Assembly: GCA_051001455.1 (NCBI GenBank) | Contig: JBPCNH010000016.1 | Coordinates: 1 to 61,003 of the forward strand | DNA from: JBPCNH01 sp051001455 | Lineage (GTDB): Bacteria > Actinomycetota > CADDZG01 > WHSQ01 | Reading direction: 5' to 3' | Length of the DNA: 61,003 nucleotides | Part shown: positions 44,055 to 52,180 of the stretch, piece after piece | How the letters are laid out: every line of letters begins with the position of its first letter | How positions within the stretch are numbered: position 1 is the first letter of the stretch | The notes under the pieces: model-generated | The model's input: the letters and a program-made list of their open reading frames with translations, nothing else | What the model was told of the DNA's origin: nothing | Databases searched by the model: none | Made by a program: the position numbers and the translations under genes

Positions 44055-45086
44055 TTAACGAAGGTGCTCCATAACCCCTTCGAACTCGGAGCGGATCTCA
44101 CGGCTCAAAAGATCGGTTACGAGCTCTTGCACCGTGGCGCCCTCGTGGCAGATCTGGACGACGTTCTCGGTGATCGGCATCCATACGTCTTTTTCTTGCC
44201 CCAGTGCGAATATCGGTTTGCAGCTCTTGACCCCCTCGGCGACCATGTTCATCGATGAGATGATCTCGTCGATCTGGCGGCCCTTGCCGAGCTCTATCCC
44301 GACGGAATGGTTCCGCGACTGCGCACTCGAACAGGTCGCGATGAGGTCGCCGACGCCTGCCAGGCCTAGAAGGGTCAACGGGTGCGCTCCGAACCTGACG
44401 GCGAAACGCGCCATCTCGGCGAGCCCACGGGTCACGACGGTGGCTTTGGTGTTGTCCCCCAGACCGAGCCCGTCGGCCATGCCTGCGGCGATCGCGATCA
44501 CGTTCTTCAAGGCCCCGCCGATCTCGGAACCGGCCACGTCGGCGTTCCGGTAACAGCGGAAGGTCGGCGCGCCGAAGAGGTTCTGCAGCCTCGAGCCCTG
44601 TTCGTCGCTCACGCAGGCGATCGTGGAGGCGGCCGGGAAGCCCCTCACTACCTCTTTGGCCAGGTTCGGACCGGTGAGGACCCCGATGTTCCCCGGATCG
44701 ATCCCTTCGACCTCTTGGGCGATCACCTCGGACATGCGCGCCCGGGTTTCCACCTCGAGGCCTTTGGTGAGGCTCACGTAGCAGGGGGAAGCACCGGCGA
44801 TGGCGGCGACGTCTTTCAACACCGCCCGGAATCCATGTGAGGGCACCGCCATCACGATCGTGTGGGCACCGCGAAGCGCTTCCTCGAGATCGTTCGTTGC
44901 ACTGAGGCTCTCGGGCAGGCTGATGTCGGGCAGATAGAGAGGATTCTCGTGGAAGAGATTGATCGTCTCGGCCAACTCGGCGCGCCGCGCCCAGAGGACC
45001 GTGTCGAACTCGCCCTTGCCGGCAACCACCGAGGCCATGCTCGTTCCCCACGAACCGGCACCGATGAACGCAACCCGTTCGCTCAC
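44055..45086 (-). CDS. gpsA: Glycerol-3-phosphate dehydrogenase [NAD(P)+]
   Basis: A 343-residue enzyme making sn-glycerol 3-phosphate for phospholipids. N-terminal Rossmann motif AFIGAGSWGTSMA, then VSLTKGLEVETR, LTGPNLAKEV, and the C-domain KNVIAIAAGMADGLGLGDNTKA with the catalytic Lys region; GLAGVGDLIATCSS is also diagnostic. The start overlaps the acyltransferase gene by 4 bp. With plsC it forms a phosphatidic-acid module. Confidence 0.94.
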   Translation of the reverse strand: MSERVAFIGAGSWGTSMASVVAGKGEFDTVLWARRAELAETINLFHENPLYLPDISLPESLSATNDLEEALRGAHTIVMAVPSHGFRAVLKDVAAIAGASPCYVSLTKGLEVETRARMSEVIAQEVEGIDPGNIGVLTGPNLAKEVVRGFPAASTIACVSDEQGSRLQNLFGAPTFRCYRNADVAGSEIGGALKNVIAIAAGMADGLGLGDNTKATVVTRGLAEMARFAVRFGAHPLTLLGLAGVGDLIATCSSAQSRNHSVGIELGKGRQIDEIISSMNMVAEGVKSCKPIFALGQEKDVWMPITENVVQICHEGATVQELVTDLLSREIRSEFEGVMEHLR

Positions 45087-45784
45087 GCGGCATCCTTCCT
45101 GTATCTGCGGCGATCAGGTACGACCGGTCTCAGACTCGCGACCAGCGCCGATATCTCGTCCATGATCCTCCGGCCGCCGTCCCGCCACTCCTGGGGCGAG
45201 GTCGGATCCCCGGTCAACCGCATCGGCGCGCCGATGCGTGCACAGACCTGCTGACCCGGACGCCAGTTCTTCGCCGATCCCTTGCCCCACACGTTCGAGG
45301 TCCCCCACAGCGCCGCCGGGACCACCGGGACGCCCGATGCTAGAGCGAGCCGTGTCGCGCCGGTCTTGGCGGCCATGGGCGACAGATCGGGATCGTCGGT
45401 GATGGTCCCTTCGGGGAAGATCACGATCACTTGATCGCGTCGCAGCGCGTCGAGCGCCGCATCGAGCGCCATCGGAGCATCTCGCGTGCCTCGTCGCACC
45501 TCGATCTGACCCGCGCCCTTGAGGATCCACGCGATCCGCTTGTCCTCGAAGAGATCGGCCTTGGCGAGGAACCTCGGGCGCCGCTTGGCCTTATCGATCA
45601 CGTAGGCGGCCACCAGCGGATCGAGATAAGCGATGTGATTGAAGGCCACGATCGCCGGCCCTCGAGCGGGGATGTTCTCGAGGCCTTCCACGTACCACCG
45701 GAACCACGTCCCCAGGAACGGCTTGAGGATCGCTTTCGCGAACCAATAGGTTGGCTCCACCCAGAACCTTTCTCTCCACCCCAC
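45083..45784 (-). CDS. plsC: 1-acyl-sn-glycerol-3-phosphate acyltransferase
   Basis: A 233-residue PlsC-family acyltransferase. The catalytic NHxxxxD is NHIAYLD. A second block is FPEGTITDDPDLSPMAAKTG, and VVPAALWGTSNVWG is the third. It transfers a second acyl chain to lysophosphatidic acid at the membrane. The frame runs to 46288, but homology begins at the GTG at 45784; the longer frame is antisense to the phosphoesterase gene. It is coupled to gpsA by an ATGA overlap. Confidence 0.88.
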   Translation of the reverse strand: MGWRERFWVEPTYWFAKAILKPFLGTWFRWYVEGLENIPARGPAIVAFNHIAYLDPLVAAYVIDKAKRRPRFLAKADLFEDKRIAWILKGAGQIEVRRGTRDAPMALDAALDALRRDQVIVIFPEGTITDDPDLSPMAAKTGATRLALASGVPVVPAALWGTSNVWGKGSAKNWRPGQQVCARIGAPMRLTGDPTSPQEWRDGGRRIMDEISALVASLRPVVPDRRRYRKDAA

Positions 45785-45801
45785 GCCCAACGAGCGGCCC
45801 T

Positions 45802-45807
45802 TACTAT
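45802..45807 (+). promoter_or_regulatory. -10 box of a leaderless promoter (phosphoesterase)
   Basis: TACTAT on the plus strand, 7 nt before the GTG at 45815. It lies in the 30-bp gap between divergent plsC and the phosphoesterase gene. Confidence 0.5.
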
Positions 45808-45814
45808 ACGGACC

Positions 45815-46651
45815 GTGAGCGGACGACGGCTGACCATCGCACAGATCTCGGACATCCACTGCGGACACATGATGTTCGATACCGAGCTGATGGATCACGC
45901 CATGGCGGAGATACTCGATCTCGCGCCCGACGCCGTCGTGGTAGCCGGCGATCTCACTTCGGAGGGCTACGCCCCGCAGTACCGCCAGGCCAAGAAATAC
46001 CTCGATCGCCTGCAGGGTCTGAAGATGATCGTGATCCCGGGGAACCACGACCTGATGAACGTCGGCTTCCTCCACTTCAGGGACGCGTTCGGCAAATCCG
46101 ACAGCGTGCACCGTCTTCCTTTCTCGGTACCGAACGGTGAGGAGACGGATCTCCATGCCACCGTTGTTGCCGTCAACTCGTCGAAGCCGGACCTCGCCGA
46201 AGGTGAGATAGGACACATCCGCTACGACTGGATACGTGAATCCTTCTCGCACACCGACGACTACCGCATCTTCGTGCTGCATCACCATCTCGTATCGGTG
46301 CCCGGCACCGGACGCGAACGGAACATCGTGTGGGATGCCGGCGACGTGCTGGCGCTACTCAACGAGCTGGACGTGCAGCTAGTCCTGTGCGGTCACAAAC
46401 ACGTGCCGAACGTGTGGCAGTTCGGACAGATGTTGCTTATCAATTCGGGGACGGCAACGAGTCACCGCGTGCGCGGCTACACGAGGCCCTCCTACAACGT
46501 CATCGAGATCACCGACGATCAAGTCAAGGTCGTCCAGCGCTATCCGGGTCTCGGCGAGATCACCGCGGCGAAGTACACGCGCAACGAACGACACCTCTCG
46601 ATCCATCCCCAGCTCGCAGGCATGTTCAATCGAGGAGCGTGGTCTGTGTGA
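45815..46651 (+). CDS. calcineurin-like metallophosphoesterase
   Basis: A 278-residue enzyme with the complete dimetal signature: QISDIHCG, VVVAGDLTSEG, VIPGNHDLMN, LHHHLV and LCGHKHVPN. The group includes cyclic-nucleotide phosphodiesterases and Icc/CpdA-like proteins; the substrate cannot be told. The frame is open from 45431, but the GTG at 45815 is 7 nt after a -10 box and begins the conserved domain. Divergent from plsC; the next gene follows after 31 bp. Confidence 0.85.
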   Translation: MSGRRLTIAQISDIHCGHMMFDTELMDHAMAEILDLAPDAVVVAGDLTSEGYAPQYRQAKKYLDRLQGLKMIVIPGNHDLMNVGFLHFRDAFGKSDSVHRLPFSVPNGEETDLHATVVAVNSSKPDLAEGEIGHIRYDWIRESFSHTDDYRIFVLHHHLVSVPGTGRERNIVWDAGDVLALLNELDVQLVLCGHKHVPNVWQFGQMLLINSGTATSHRVRGYTRPSYNVIEITDDQVKVVQRYPGLGEITAAKYTRNERHLSIHPQLAGMFNRGAWSV

Positions 46652-46682
46652 ACCCGGCGTCACCGACCCAGGAGGGCATCCG

Positions 46683-46985
46683 ATGATCCTGCGCATGTTC
46701 GACACCGCCATCGTTCCCGACGACGAAGATGAGGCCAGGCGTCTCTTCCGAGAGCAGGTAAAACCGGCGTTCGACGCCTTCGAGGGCTGCCACGGGATCG
46801 AGATGCTGATCGGGCTGGAAGAGCACTCGGGCGGCTTCATGGACATAGCAGCCATCTCGAAGTGGGATTCGGTCGAGCACATCGAAGCAGCCGTCCAGAG
46901 CGCCGACTACACGAAAGCTCTCGCGGAGCTAAAGACCCTCTTCCGCCAGACCCCGATAGTCCGCCACTTCGCCACCGACACCTAA
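46683..46985 (+). CDS. ABM-like dimeric alpha/beta-barrel protein
   Basis: A 100-residue protein with the fold pattern of antibiotic-biosynthesis-monooxygenase-like ferredoxin-fold proteins: ARRLFREQVKPAFDAFEGCHGIEML, SGGFMDIAAISKWDSVEHIEAA. These small dimers include monooxygenases, heme degraders and sensors, and no catalytic residues can be assigned. The ATG follows the phosphoesterase by 31 bp with AGGAGG upstream, so they are probably co-transcribed. Confidence 0.68.
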   Translation: MILRMFDTAIVPDDEDEARRLFREQVKPAFDAFEGCHGIEMLIGLEEHSGGFMDIAAISKWDSVEHIEAAVQSADYTKALAELKTLFRQTPIVRHFATDT

Positions 46986-47042
46986 CCTGAGCGGTCTCCA
47001 AAACAGCGTGAGCGCAGGGGTGCGTCCCGGAGGGCCTCTTCT

Positions 47043-47073
47043 GCGCAACGAGCCCGGAGGGCGGGGGTTGCGC
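47043..47073. terminator. hairpin in the convergent gap after the ABM-like gene
   Basis: GCGCAAC and GTTGCGC form a 7-bp perfect stem with a 17-nt loop in the gap between the convergent ABM-like and FrhB-like genes. The surrounding 100 bp has four copies of CCCGGAG, two in GCCCGGAGGG or TCCCGGAGGG contexts, which could form alternative structures. Confidence 0.4.
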
Positions 47074-47128
47074 CTAGGCCCGGAGCGGATGCATCCCGGA
47101 GCGGAAGCGGTACCTCTAGTTGAGGCTG

Positions 47129-48331
47129 CTACTTCTTCAGCGCGGCTTCCTCTTCGCGGGCGGCGTCCATCAGCTGGCGCGTCGGCCACCTCGTGTTCCA
47201 GTGCGGATCGTCGACCTTGATGCGTTGACGCTGCTTGGTAGCGAGCCGGTTCATCACTTCTAGTGCCTTCGGCTCCTCCTCTGCGTCGCGCAGCTCGACT
47301 ATCCCGGCGGCAACCGCCCGCTGGAGGAAGTCCTCGCCCCGCTCGGAGCGCACCAGCACCATCGTCCACCCCTCCATCCCGAGCCCCCCGCATGACAGGT
47401 CCGCGTGCTCGGCAGCGAAGTCCGGGCAGTGGTGACACCACTCGTTGGCGTAAGGACGGCATTCCTTCAACGGGATGTCGATATCGCGACCGTCCTTCAA
47501 GGTGACGATCACCTTGCCCTTGACGTTGATCTTGGCGACCTCGTCGAGGTCGATACCGAGCTCGTGCTGCAGCTTCCCCACGACGAAAGCCTCGTAGTCG
47601 AAGGTCTCGGTGCACATCAAGCCGAATACCAGCTTCACGTTGCGGGTCCAACGCTTCACACCGGCCGCGGTCAGTTGCCGCACCGCGGTGGACTCGCACG
47701 ACACGCCGACGACGGCGATGCTCTTGCACTTGGCCGCGGCCGCCTCCTTCAAGCCCAACGGCGTGGCGCAGTAGGTGTAGCGGGAGCCCTGCGAGGCACG
47801 CAGCTCGTCCGAGGTCCGCACCAGACGAGGTTCGTCCAGCCACGGAACCTTCTCCGAGGGGGCGGCCACCACCGCGCCGTCTAGCTCTCCCTGGTCGAGA
47901 GCCCAGCCGATCATCGCCCCGACCGCTCCCCCGTCCTGACCCTTGCTGAGATAGCCCTTCTCGGTCGCGCGCACCAGCGTCTTGTAGCGATAAGGGCCCT
48001 CGACGTTGTCGACCTCTCGCCGGATGCCCTCGCCGTGCACCAGTGCTTCGATCGCAGCCACCTCGGGGTCTAGGCGCGGGCACGCCATCGCACACAGGGA
48101 GCACCCTTCTTCGCCGTGGTAGCAGTTATCGAAGGGAGAGCGTGCATCGGTCTGGACCGGGTCGAAATCGAGGAGGTCCAGCACCTTGTGAGGACACGCC
48201 ACGATGCACGCCGAGCAACTGCAGCAGATCTCGGTCGCGACGATCTCTTCGTAGAGGTGTTTCCAGTGCTTGCGCTCGCTGTCAGCCAACTCGATCCTTG
48301 GGATAGACGAAACCTCTTGTTCAGGCGGCAT
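47129..48331 (-). CDS. Coenzyme F420 hydrogenase/dehydrogenase beta-subunit (FrhB) family protein
   Basis: A 400-residue flavo-iron-sulfur protein. The N-terminal ferredoxin part has CCSCSACIVACP and a second Cys group CYHGEEGCSLCAMACP for [4Fe-4S] clusters. FrhB N-terminal (DGGAVGAMIGWALDQGELD) and C-terminal domains (KLVFGLMCTETFDYE, CRPYANEWCHHCPDF, GGLGMEGWTMVLVRS) follow. The family exchanges electrons between F420 or ferredoxin and a partner. No partner subunit is adjacent; cofC lies divergently next to it, which supports F420 use. Confidence 0.88.
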   Translation of the reverse strand: MPPEQEVSSIPRIELADSERKHWKHLYEEIVATEICCSCSACIVACPHKVLDLLDFDPVQTDARSPFDNCYHGEEGCSLCAMACPRLDPEVAAIEALVHGEGIRREVDNVEGPYRYKTLVRATEKGYLSKGQDGGAVGAMIGWALDQGELDGAVVAAPSEKVPWLDEPRLVRTSDELRASQGSRYTYCATPLGLKEAAAAKCKSIAVVGVSCESTAVRQLTAAGVKRWTRNVKLVFGLMCTETFDYEAFVVGKLQHELGIDLDEVAKINVKGKVIVTLKDGRDIDIPLKECRPYANEWCHHCPDFAAEHADLSCGGLGMEGWTMVLVRSERGEDFLQRAVAAGIVELRDAEEEPKALEVMNRLATKQRQRIKVDDPHWNTRWPTRQLMDAAREEEAALKK

Positions 48332-48353
48332 CGGCGGCGCCGGGACGCGATGC

Positions 48354-48359
48354 TACCGT
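48354..48359 (+). promoter_or_regulatory. -10 box of a leaderless cofC promoter
   Basis: TACCGT on the plus strand, 6 nt before the cofC ATG at 48366. It fits TANNNT. Confidence 0.45.
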
Positions 48360-48365
48360 GACGCG

Positions 48366-49022
48366 ATGCGCGCAGGCGTTCTTCCCATCAAACAACTGAG
48401 CCGCGCCAAACAGCGACTGAGCGAGGTGCTGTCGGACGACGAGCGGATATCTCTCGCTCGTGCGCTTGCGAACGACTCACTCGATCTCGCGGCTCGGATA
48501 GACGAACTCGACTGGTGGGTGGTCAGCGACGACGTCGAGATCCTCGAGGCCGCCGCCACCCGAGGATTCACGCCGCTGCAGGACTCCGGGAAGGGACTGA
48601 ATGCCGCCCTCAGAGCAGCGGCTTCTGCCCTCGAGCAGCACGGCGCCGAGGCGATGCTCGTGCTTCCCTCAGACATCCCCCTCGCCCGTCCCGACGACAT
48701 CCTCGACATCCTCGACACCGGCGCGACCTCCGACGCGGTCGTCGTTCCATCGATGGGAGACGGCGGCACCAACGCTCTCTATCTGGAGCCCCCGAGCTTG
48801 TTGGAACCACGCTTCGGTCCGGCGAGCCTCGAGACCCATCTGCGCGCCGCGGCCGAACGAGGGATCCGCTGTGCGCTCTTGGATCTGCCGCGCGTATCGC
48901 TCGATATCGACGGGGCGGAAGACATCCGGAGCTTCCTCGCTAAGTCACCACGAGAAGGACAGACCATCGCGTTCCTGGAGCCGCTGGCCGAACGGTTCGC
49001 TCAGGCAGAACCCGCGGGCTGA
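48366..49022 (+). CDS. cofC: 2-phospho-L-lactate (or PEP) guanylyltransferase
   Basis: A 218-residue nucleotidyltransferase of coenzyme F420 synthesis (CofC/FbiD). Conserved: VLPIKQLSRAKQRLSEVL (G-loop type), DELDWWVVSDD, GKGLNAALRAA, VLPSDIPLARPDDI and GDGGTNALYLEP. In actinobacteria the substrate is probably phosphoenolpyruvate (known for FbiD; inference here). The frame is open from 48270, but the ATG at 48366 starts the domain and is 6 nt after a -10 box. Its end overlaps the opposite-strand gene by 22 bp. Confidence 0.9.
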   Translation: MRAGVLPIKQLSRAKQRLSEVLSDDERISLARALANDSLDLAARIDELDWWVVSDDVEILEAAATRGFTPLQDSGKGLNAALRAAASALEQHGAEAMLVLPSDIPLARPDDILDILDTGATSDAVVVPSMGDGGTNALYLEPPSLLEPRFGPASLETHLRAAAERGIRCALLDLPRVSLDIDGAEDIRSFLAKSPREGQTIAFLEPLAERFAQAEPAG

Positions 49023-49390
49023 TCCTCTTCCTCTTCCTCGGTCGCCGGCTGCGGCCCGAGGTCGAACCCCTGCTCCATCTCGTGCAGCTTCGCGGGGGTC
49101 AACAGCCGCACCCCGCCCTCGGTCTGCAACGCGAAGGCACCGCCGAGAACACCGAGGCCCAGCAGCACCAGGACCACGGTTTGGGACGCCGCCGGGGCCC
49201 GGGGCGCATCGATCGCGCCGGCTTCGCGGCCGGATTCGTACCCGGAGGATCTGCCCATCGAGTACCCGGCGAACATCAGCACTCCGGCGGCGAGCAACAC
49301 GAGCAGCCCCTGTACCAGCCGGATCGTCCGGCGCTGCCGCCCGACACCGACCGGACCACGATGGGCGCCGCCGACCATCCCTCTTTTCAT
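49001..49390 (-). CDS. membrane protein, unknown function
   Basis: A protein of about 129 residues with a basic N-terminus, two membrane helices (about 26-45 and 70-88) and an acidic C-terminus with EEEEED. I recognise no family. The ATG at 49390 is chosen because a TATCTT -10 box ends 8 nt upstream; the frame's earlier start at 49471 lies inside the HU terminator. The gene is convergent with cofC. Confidence 0.6.
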   Translation of the reverse strand: MKRGMVGGAHRGPVGVGRQRRTIRLVQGLLVLLAAGVLMFAGYSMGRSSGYESGREAGAIDAPRAPAASQTVVLVLLGLGVLGGAFALQTEGGVRLLTPAKLHEMEQGFDLGPQPATEEEEEDQPAGSA

Positions 49391-49398
49391 AGAGGCAC

Positions 49399-49404
49399 AA
49401 GATA
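49399..49404 (-). promoter_or_regulatory. -10 box of a leaderless promoter (membrane protein)
   Basis: TATCTT on the minus strand, 8 nt before the ATG at 49390. Confidence 0.35.
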
Positions 49405-49433
49405 ACGACCTGCCCGGGCAACCGAGGACGCCA

Positions 49434-49463
49434 CAGAAAAGGGCCCCGGTCACCCGGGGCCCC
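49434..49463 (-). terminator. intrinsic terminator of the HU gene
   Basis: GGGCCCCGG and CCGGGGCCC form a 9-bp stem with a 4-nt loop, followed on the minus strand by TTTTC. It lies 25 nt after the HU stop codon. Confidence 0.75.
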
Positions 49464-49487
49464 AGACTCATGGAACGAACGAAACTG

Positions 49488-49769
49488 CTACTTGCCGCCG
49501 TTCACGAAGCTCTTGAACGTGGCTCCCGGCTTGAAAGCGGGGACCTTAGAAGCCTTGATCTTGATCGGCTCACCGGTCTGGGGGTTACGGGCGGTGCGGG
49601 CCGAACGGGCGCGACGCTCCCACGTTCCGAAGCCGGGAAGGCTGACCTTCTCGCCCTTCTTAACCTGCTTCTGGACCGTCTCGATCGTCGCATCGAGCAC
49701 TCCGGCCACCAATCGCTTGCTCTCGCCCGTGGCTCCGGCGACGGTCTCGATAAGTTCCGACTTGTTCAA
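49488..49769 (-). CDS. hup: HU family DNA-binding protein
   Basis: A 93-residue nucleoid protein: NKSELIETVAGATG at the start, then LPGFGTWERRARSARTARNPQTGEPI (the beta-arm with the conserved Pro in RNPQTG) and VPAFKPGATFKS. It bends DNA and compacts the chromosome. The start is TTG with GAGGAGG 8 nt upstream. It has its own terminator and about 115 bp upstream before the pilus genes end. Confidence 0.95.
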   Translation of the reverse strand: MNKSELIETVAGATGESKRLVAGVLDATIETVQKQVKKGEKVSLPGFGTWERRARSARTARNPQTGEPIKIKASKVPAFKPGATFKSFVNGGK

Positions 49770-49886
49770 CTTCTATTCCTCCTCAGATGCCTTACTGGCC
49801 TGGACAACACCGACGCACCATAAGCGCGGAATCCCAGAGATACAGGAGTTTCCGGGTTTTCCGCGAATAAAGCCGAAGGGATCTGG

Positions 49887-50294
49887 TCAGGGAGCGCCCG
49901 GATGAGGCTCTGCCACGGCTTCGACCACAACCGGCAACCGGGAGATACCAAGGAGTCCGAGGAAACCAGACGACACGGTGTCTCTCAGGACGAGTGACAC
50001 GCCGGCCGCGTCAACATGGATGTCGGTCACGGCACCCACCCCTCGCATGGAAAGCCATTCGGCAGCACGGCGACGCGCTGCTCGTTGATCAAGCTGGACG
50101 ACCGATCCGCCGCTCGAGTAGTACGCCTGCGTGTCCAGCTCGCCGGCCGCAGCCAGCACCGCTGCATCGGCCGCGTTCTGAAGGGTTCGCCGATGGATGA
50201 ACGCCTTCGTGCCGTCGATCGCTACACCCAGGACCGACATCACGACGACCACGAACCCGAGCACCATCACCGTGATCTGCCCGCGCTCATCCAT
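49887..50294 (-). CDS. TadE/TadG-like pilus-assembly membrane protein
   Basis: A 135-residue protein: short DERGQITV leader, one N-terminal membrane helix (about 10-28), then the Tad-domain pattern IDGTKAFIHRRTLQNAADAAVLAAAG seen in TadG-like proteins. The C-terminal part is outside the membrane. A Glu at +5 after the Gly, typical of processed pseudopilins, is missing. The ATG at 50294 has GGGAG upstream and overlaps the preceding gene by 8 bp. It is the last gene of the pilus operon. Confidence 0.75.
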   Translation of the reverse strand: MDERGQITVMVLGFVVVVMSVLGVAIDGTKAFIHRRTLQNAADAAVLAAAGELDTQAYYSSGGSVVQLDQRAARRRAAEWLSMRGVGAVTDIHVDAAGVSLVLRDTVSSGFLGLLGISRLPVVVEAVAEPHPGAP

Positions 50295-50709
50295 CGCGAC
50301 TCCCATAAGGATCGACCCGAGCCACGTGACGCGCTCGGATCCACACAGCCGGACCGGCAGTGCGGCCGATGAATGGAGCTTGAAGAACAGTGACCGCATA
50401 TCCCACGCGCACTTCCACATGGGATCCTCGTTCCAACGACGAGGCCCGCCAGCTGACTATCGCATCCTGAGGTCGCAGACCGTGATCGAGAAATGCGCGG
50501 GCCACTGCATCTCGGACCACTGCATCCGCTTGGCGATGATCCGTGAGTCTGCTCGCCTCGAGCCCTGCCTCTCTCACTGCCGCGGATGAAGCCAGAGCGC
50601 CGCGATGAAGGTCGGCGGCCACGGTCAATGTCCACATCAAGGGGATCAACAGAACGAGGCCGAGAGTAAGAACCTCGACCAATGCAGCCCCCCGCTCTTC
50701 CGTGATCAC
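50287..50709 (-). CDS. TadE-like pseudopilin
   Basis: A 140-residue protein with the canonical TadE-like leader and helix EERGAALVEVLTLGLVLL; the Gly is followed five residues later by Glu, as in prepilins cleaved by a TadV-type peptidase. The rest is a soluble extracellular domain. The GTG start overlaps the previous pseudopilin gene by 4 bp. It is one of three small pilus-subunit-like genes in tandem. Confidence 0.78.
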   Translation of the reverse strand: MITEERGAALVEVLTLGLVLLIPLMWTLTVAADLHRGALASSAAVREAGLEASRLTDHRQADAVVRDAVARAFLDHGLRPQDAIVSWRASSLERGSHVEVRVGYAVTVLQAPFIGRTAGPAVWIRARHVARVDPYGSRDG

Positions 50710-51110
50710 GGGACGGAACTCAAGGTGCTCGCCGTCCCGAACGCCACCATCCGAGGTTTGAAAGGGATGGGACCCAAGGCACGAAGTTGGGCGCTGACGA
50801 CAACCCGGACCCTTTTCGTCATCCCCACTTCGACCGTGCGAGTCGTGACATTCAGGTTTTCGAGCAACCCACCGGCTGCTTGCCGTACGACGCGTTCTGC
50901 CACAATCCGACCATCATCTGGGCCCGCCCCATATTCCAAAGCAGCGCGGGCGGCTTCGTGAGCGGAAGACATCGTGACGTTGCGCGCGTACAGGGTCCAA
51001 GCGACCTGGATGATCCCCAGCACCAGCAAAAGGAGGAACAACATGGCGGCTATCGTCGAGACGAGCGCCGATCCTCTCTGGTCGTCGATCAGCAACCGAT
51101 GCTGCCGCAC
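50706..51110 (-). CDS. TadE-like pseudopilin (second)
   Basis: A protein of about 134 residues: DDQRGSALVSTIAAMLFLLLLV, a type IV-like leader and helix where the usual +5 Glu is Ser, followed by ARNVTMSSAHEAARAALEYGA as in TadE. The start is uncertain: the frame is open to 51212, but a GTG at 51110 or a TTG at 51095 fits best, both overlapping the end of the tiny pilin-like gene, which suggests translational coupling. Confidence 0.72.
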   Translation of the reverse strand: MRQHRLLIDDQRGSALVSTIAAMLFLLLLVLGIIQVAWTLYARNVTMSSAHEAARAALEYGAGPDDGRIVAERVVRQAAGGLLENLNVTTRTVEVGMTKRVRVVVSAQLRALGPIPFKPRMVAFGTASTLSSVP

Positions 51111-51271
51111 ACGGTCGACAACGCCGAAGAAACGATCGCTACAAGCCTGTCGCGCGCCACCGTCCAAACAGCGACAACCAGCGCCGATGTCATCAAGATC
51201 ACCAGAACCCACGCGGAGATATCCCCTTCGTCACCGACGAAACGCTGCATGAAGAGGTGCAGATGCGCCAT
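51089..51271 (-). CDS. small Flp-pilin-like membrane peptide
   Basis: A 60-residue peptide: short N-terminal part, DEGDISAWVLVILMTSALVVAVWTVA-type helix (residues about 14-40), then a short C-terminal segment with two Cys (TVCGSIGC). Size, single helix after a Gly and position directly downstream of tadC match Flp/DUF4244-type major pilins, although the +5 Glu and the Tyr are missing. AAGGAG lies 6 nt before the ATG at 51271; GTG at 51274 is the alternative. Confidence 0.6.
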   Translation of the reverse strand: MAHLHLFMQRFVGDEGDISAWVLVILMTSALVVAVWTVARDRLVAIVSSALSTVCGSIGC

Positions 51272-51283
51272 CACTAACTCCTT

Positions 51284-52180
51284 TCAGGGAACCAACAGAT
51301 CCAACGTCACGAGCCCCGGCCACAAAGCAAAGATCACTACGACGGGAAGGATCAGGAACACAACAGGTAGGAGCATCAAGATCTCTCGGCGGCCACCCAT
51401 CTCGATCAGTGCGCGGTGGCGCGCGTCTCGTGAATCATCAGCTTGCGCCCTCAGAACGTCCGCTAAAGGAGCGCCTTGCTCGATGCCGGTCACAAGAGCG
51501 TCGATGAAACGAGTCATAGCGGGATTAGGGACCCTGGAGGCCAGTTGTTCGAGAGCTTCCACCACCGTTACGCCCGAGCGGATATCGCTCCAGACGATGT
51601 GGAACTCATCACCGATGCCGCCTGCCATGACCTGAGAGATCTGTTTGCAGCCGGCCGCAACCGAACCGCCCGCCATGAGAGAAAGCGTGATCAGATCGAT
51701 CGCTACCGGAAGCTCTTCGACATAAAGATCTCGTCTCTTCTCGGTCTGCCGTGTCAGGACTCGGTCACGCGCCAGGAAGCCCGTGACCCCGCCGATCACG
51801 ACCAACAGCGGAACAGCGGACCACGCAACCTGTATGCCCGTCATCCATGCGAACGAAGGGAGTAATGCAGCTGCACCGCCGGCGGCGCCCGCCCACATCA
51901 GCTGCTCGGCTCGATAGTCATCCGGATCAAGTCGTGACCCTGCCGCCCGCAGACGCGCGGCCATGTCCTCGGCCGAGCCGGGCTTTAGCTCCCCGAACGC
52001 GTGGATCAGAAGAGCGCTCAAGCCTCTTCGCGAGGAGACGATAGCTGTGCGCGACCACTCAGACCGGCGATCCATGACGTACGGAGTCACCCGGGAAGCC
52101 ATAGAGCGCGATGCGCCGGTAAGCCCCGAATAGCAGAGCCATAAACCGGTCGCGCCCCCCACAGCGATCAAGGTCTTCAT
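51284..52180 (-). CDS. TadC-like type II secretion F-family platform protein
   Basis: A 298-residue membrane protein with helices near 5-20, 90-125 and 265-295, and a cytoplasmic T2SSF domain with LPVAIDLITLSLMAGGSVAAG and IEQGAPLADVLRAQADDSRDAR. It forms, with the TadB-like protein encoded next to it, the inner-membrane platform on which the TadA ATPase acts. The start overlaps the tadB-like gene by 4 bp. Confidence 0.88.
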   Translation of the reverse strand: MKTLIAVGGATGLWLCYSGLTGASRSMASRVTPYVMDRRSEWSRTAIVSSRRGLSALLIHAFGELKPGSAEDMAARLRAAGSRLDPDDYRAEQLMWAGAAGGAAALLPSFAWMTGIQVAWSAVPLLVVIGGVTGFLARDRVLTRQTEKRRDLYVEELPVAIDLITLSLMAGGSVAAGCKQISQVMAGGIGDEFHIVWSDIRSGVTVVEALEQLASRVPNPAMTRFIDALVTGIEQGAPLADVLRAQADDSRDARHRALIEMGGRREILMLLPVVFLILPVVVIFALWPGLVTLDLLVP

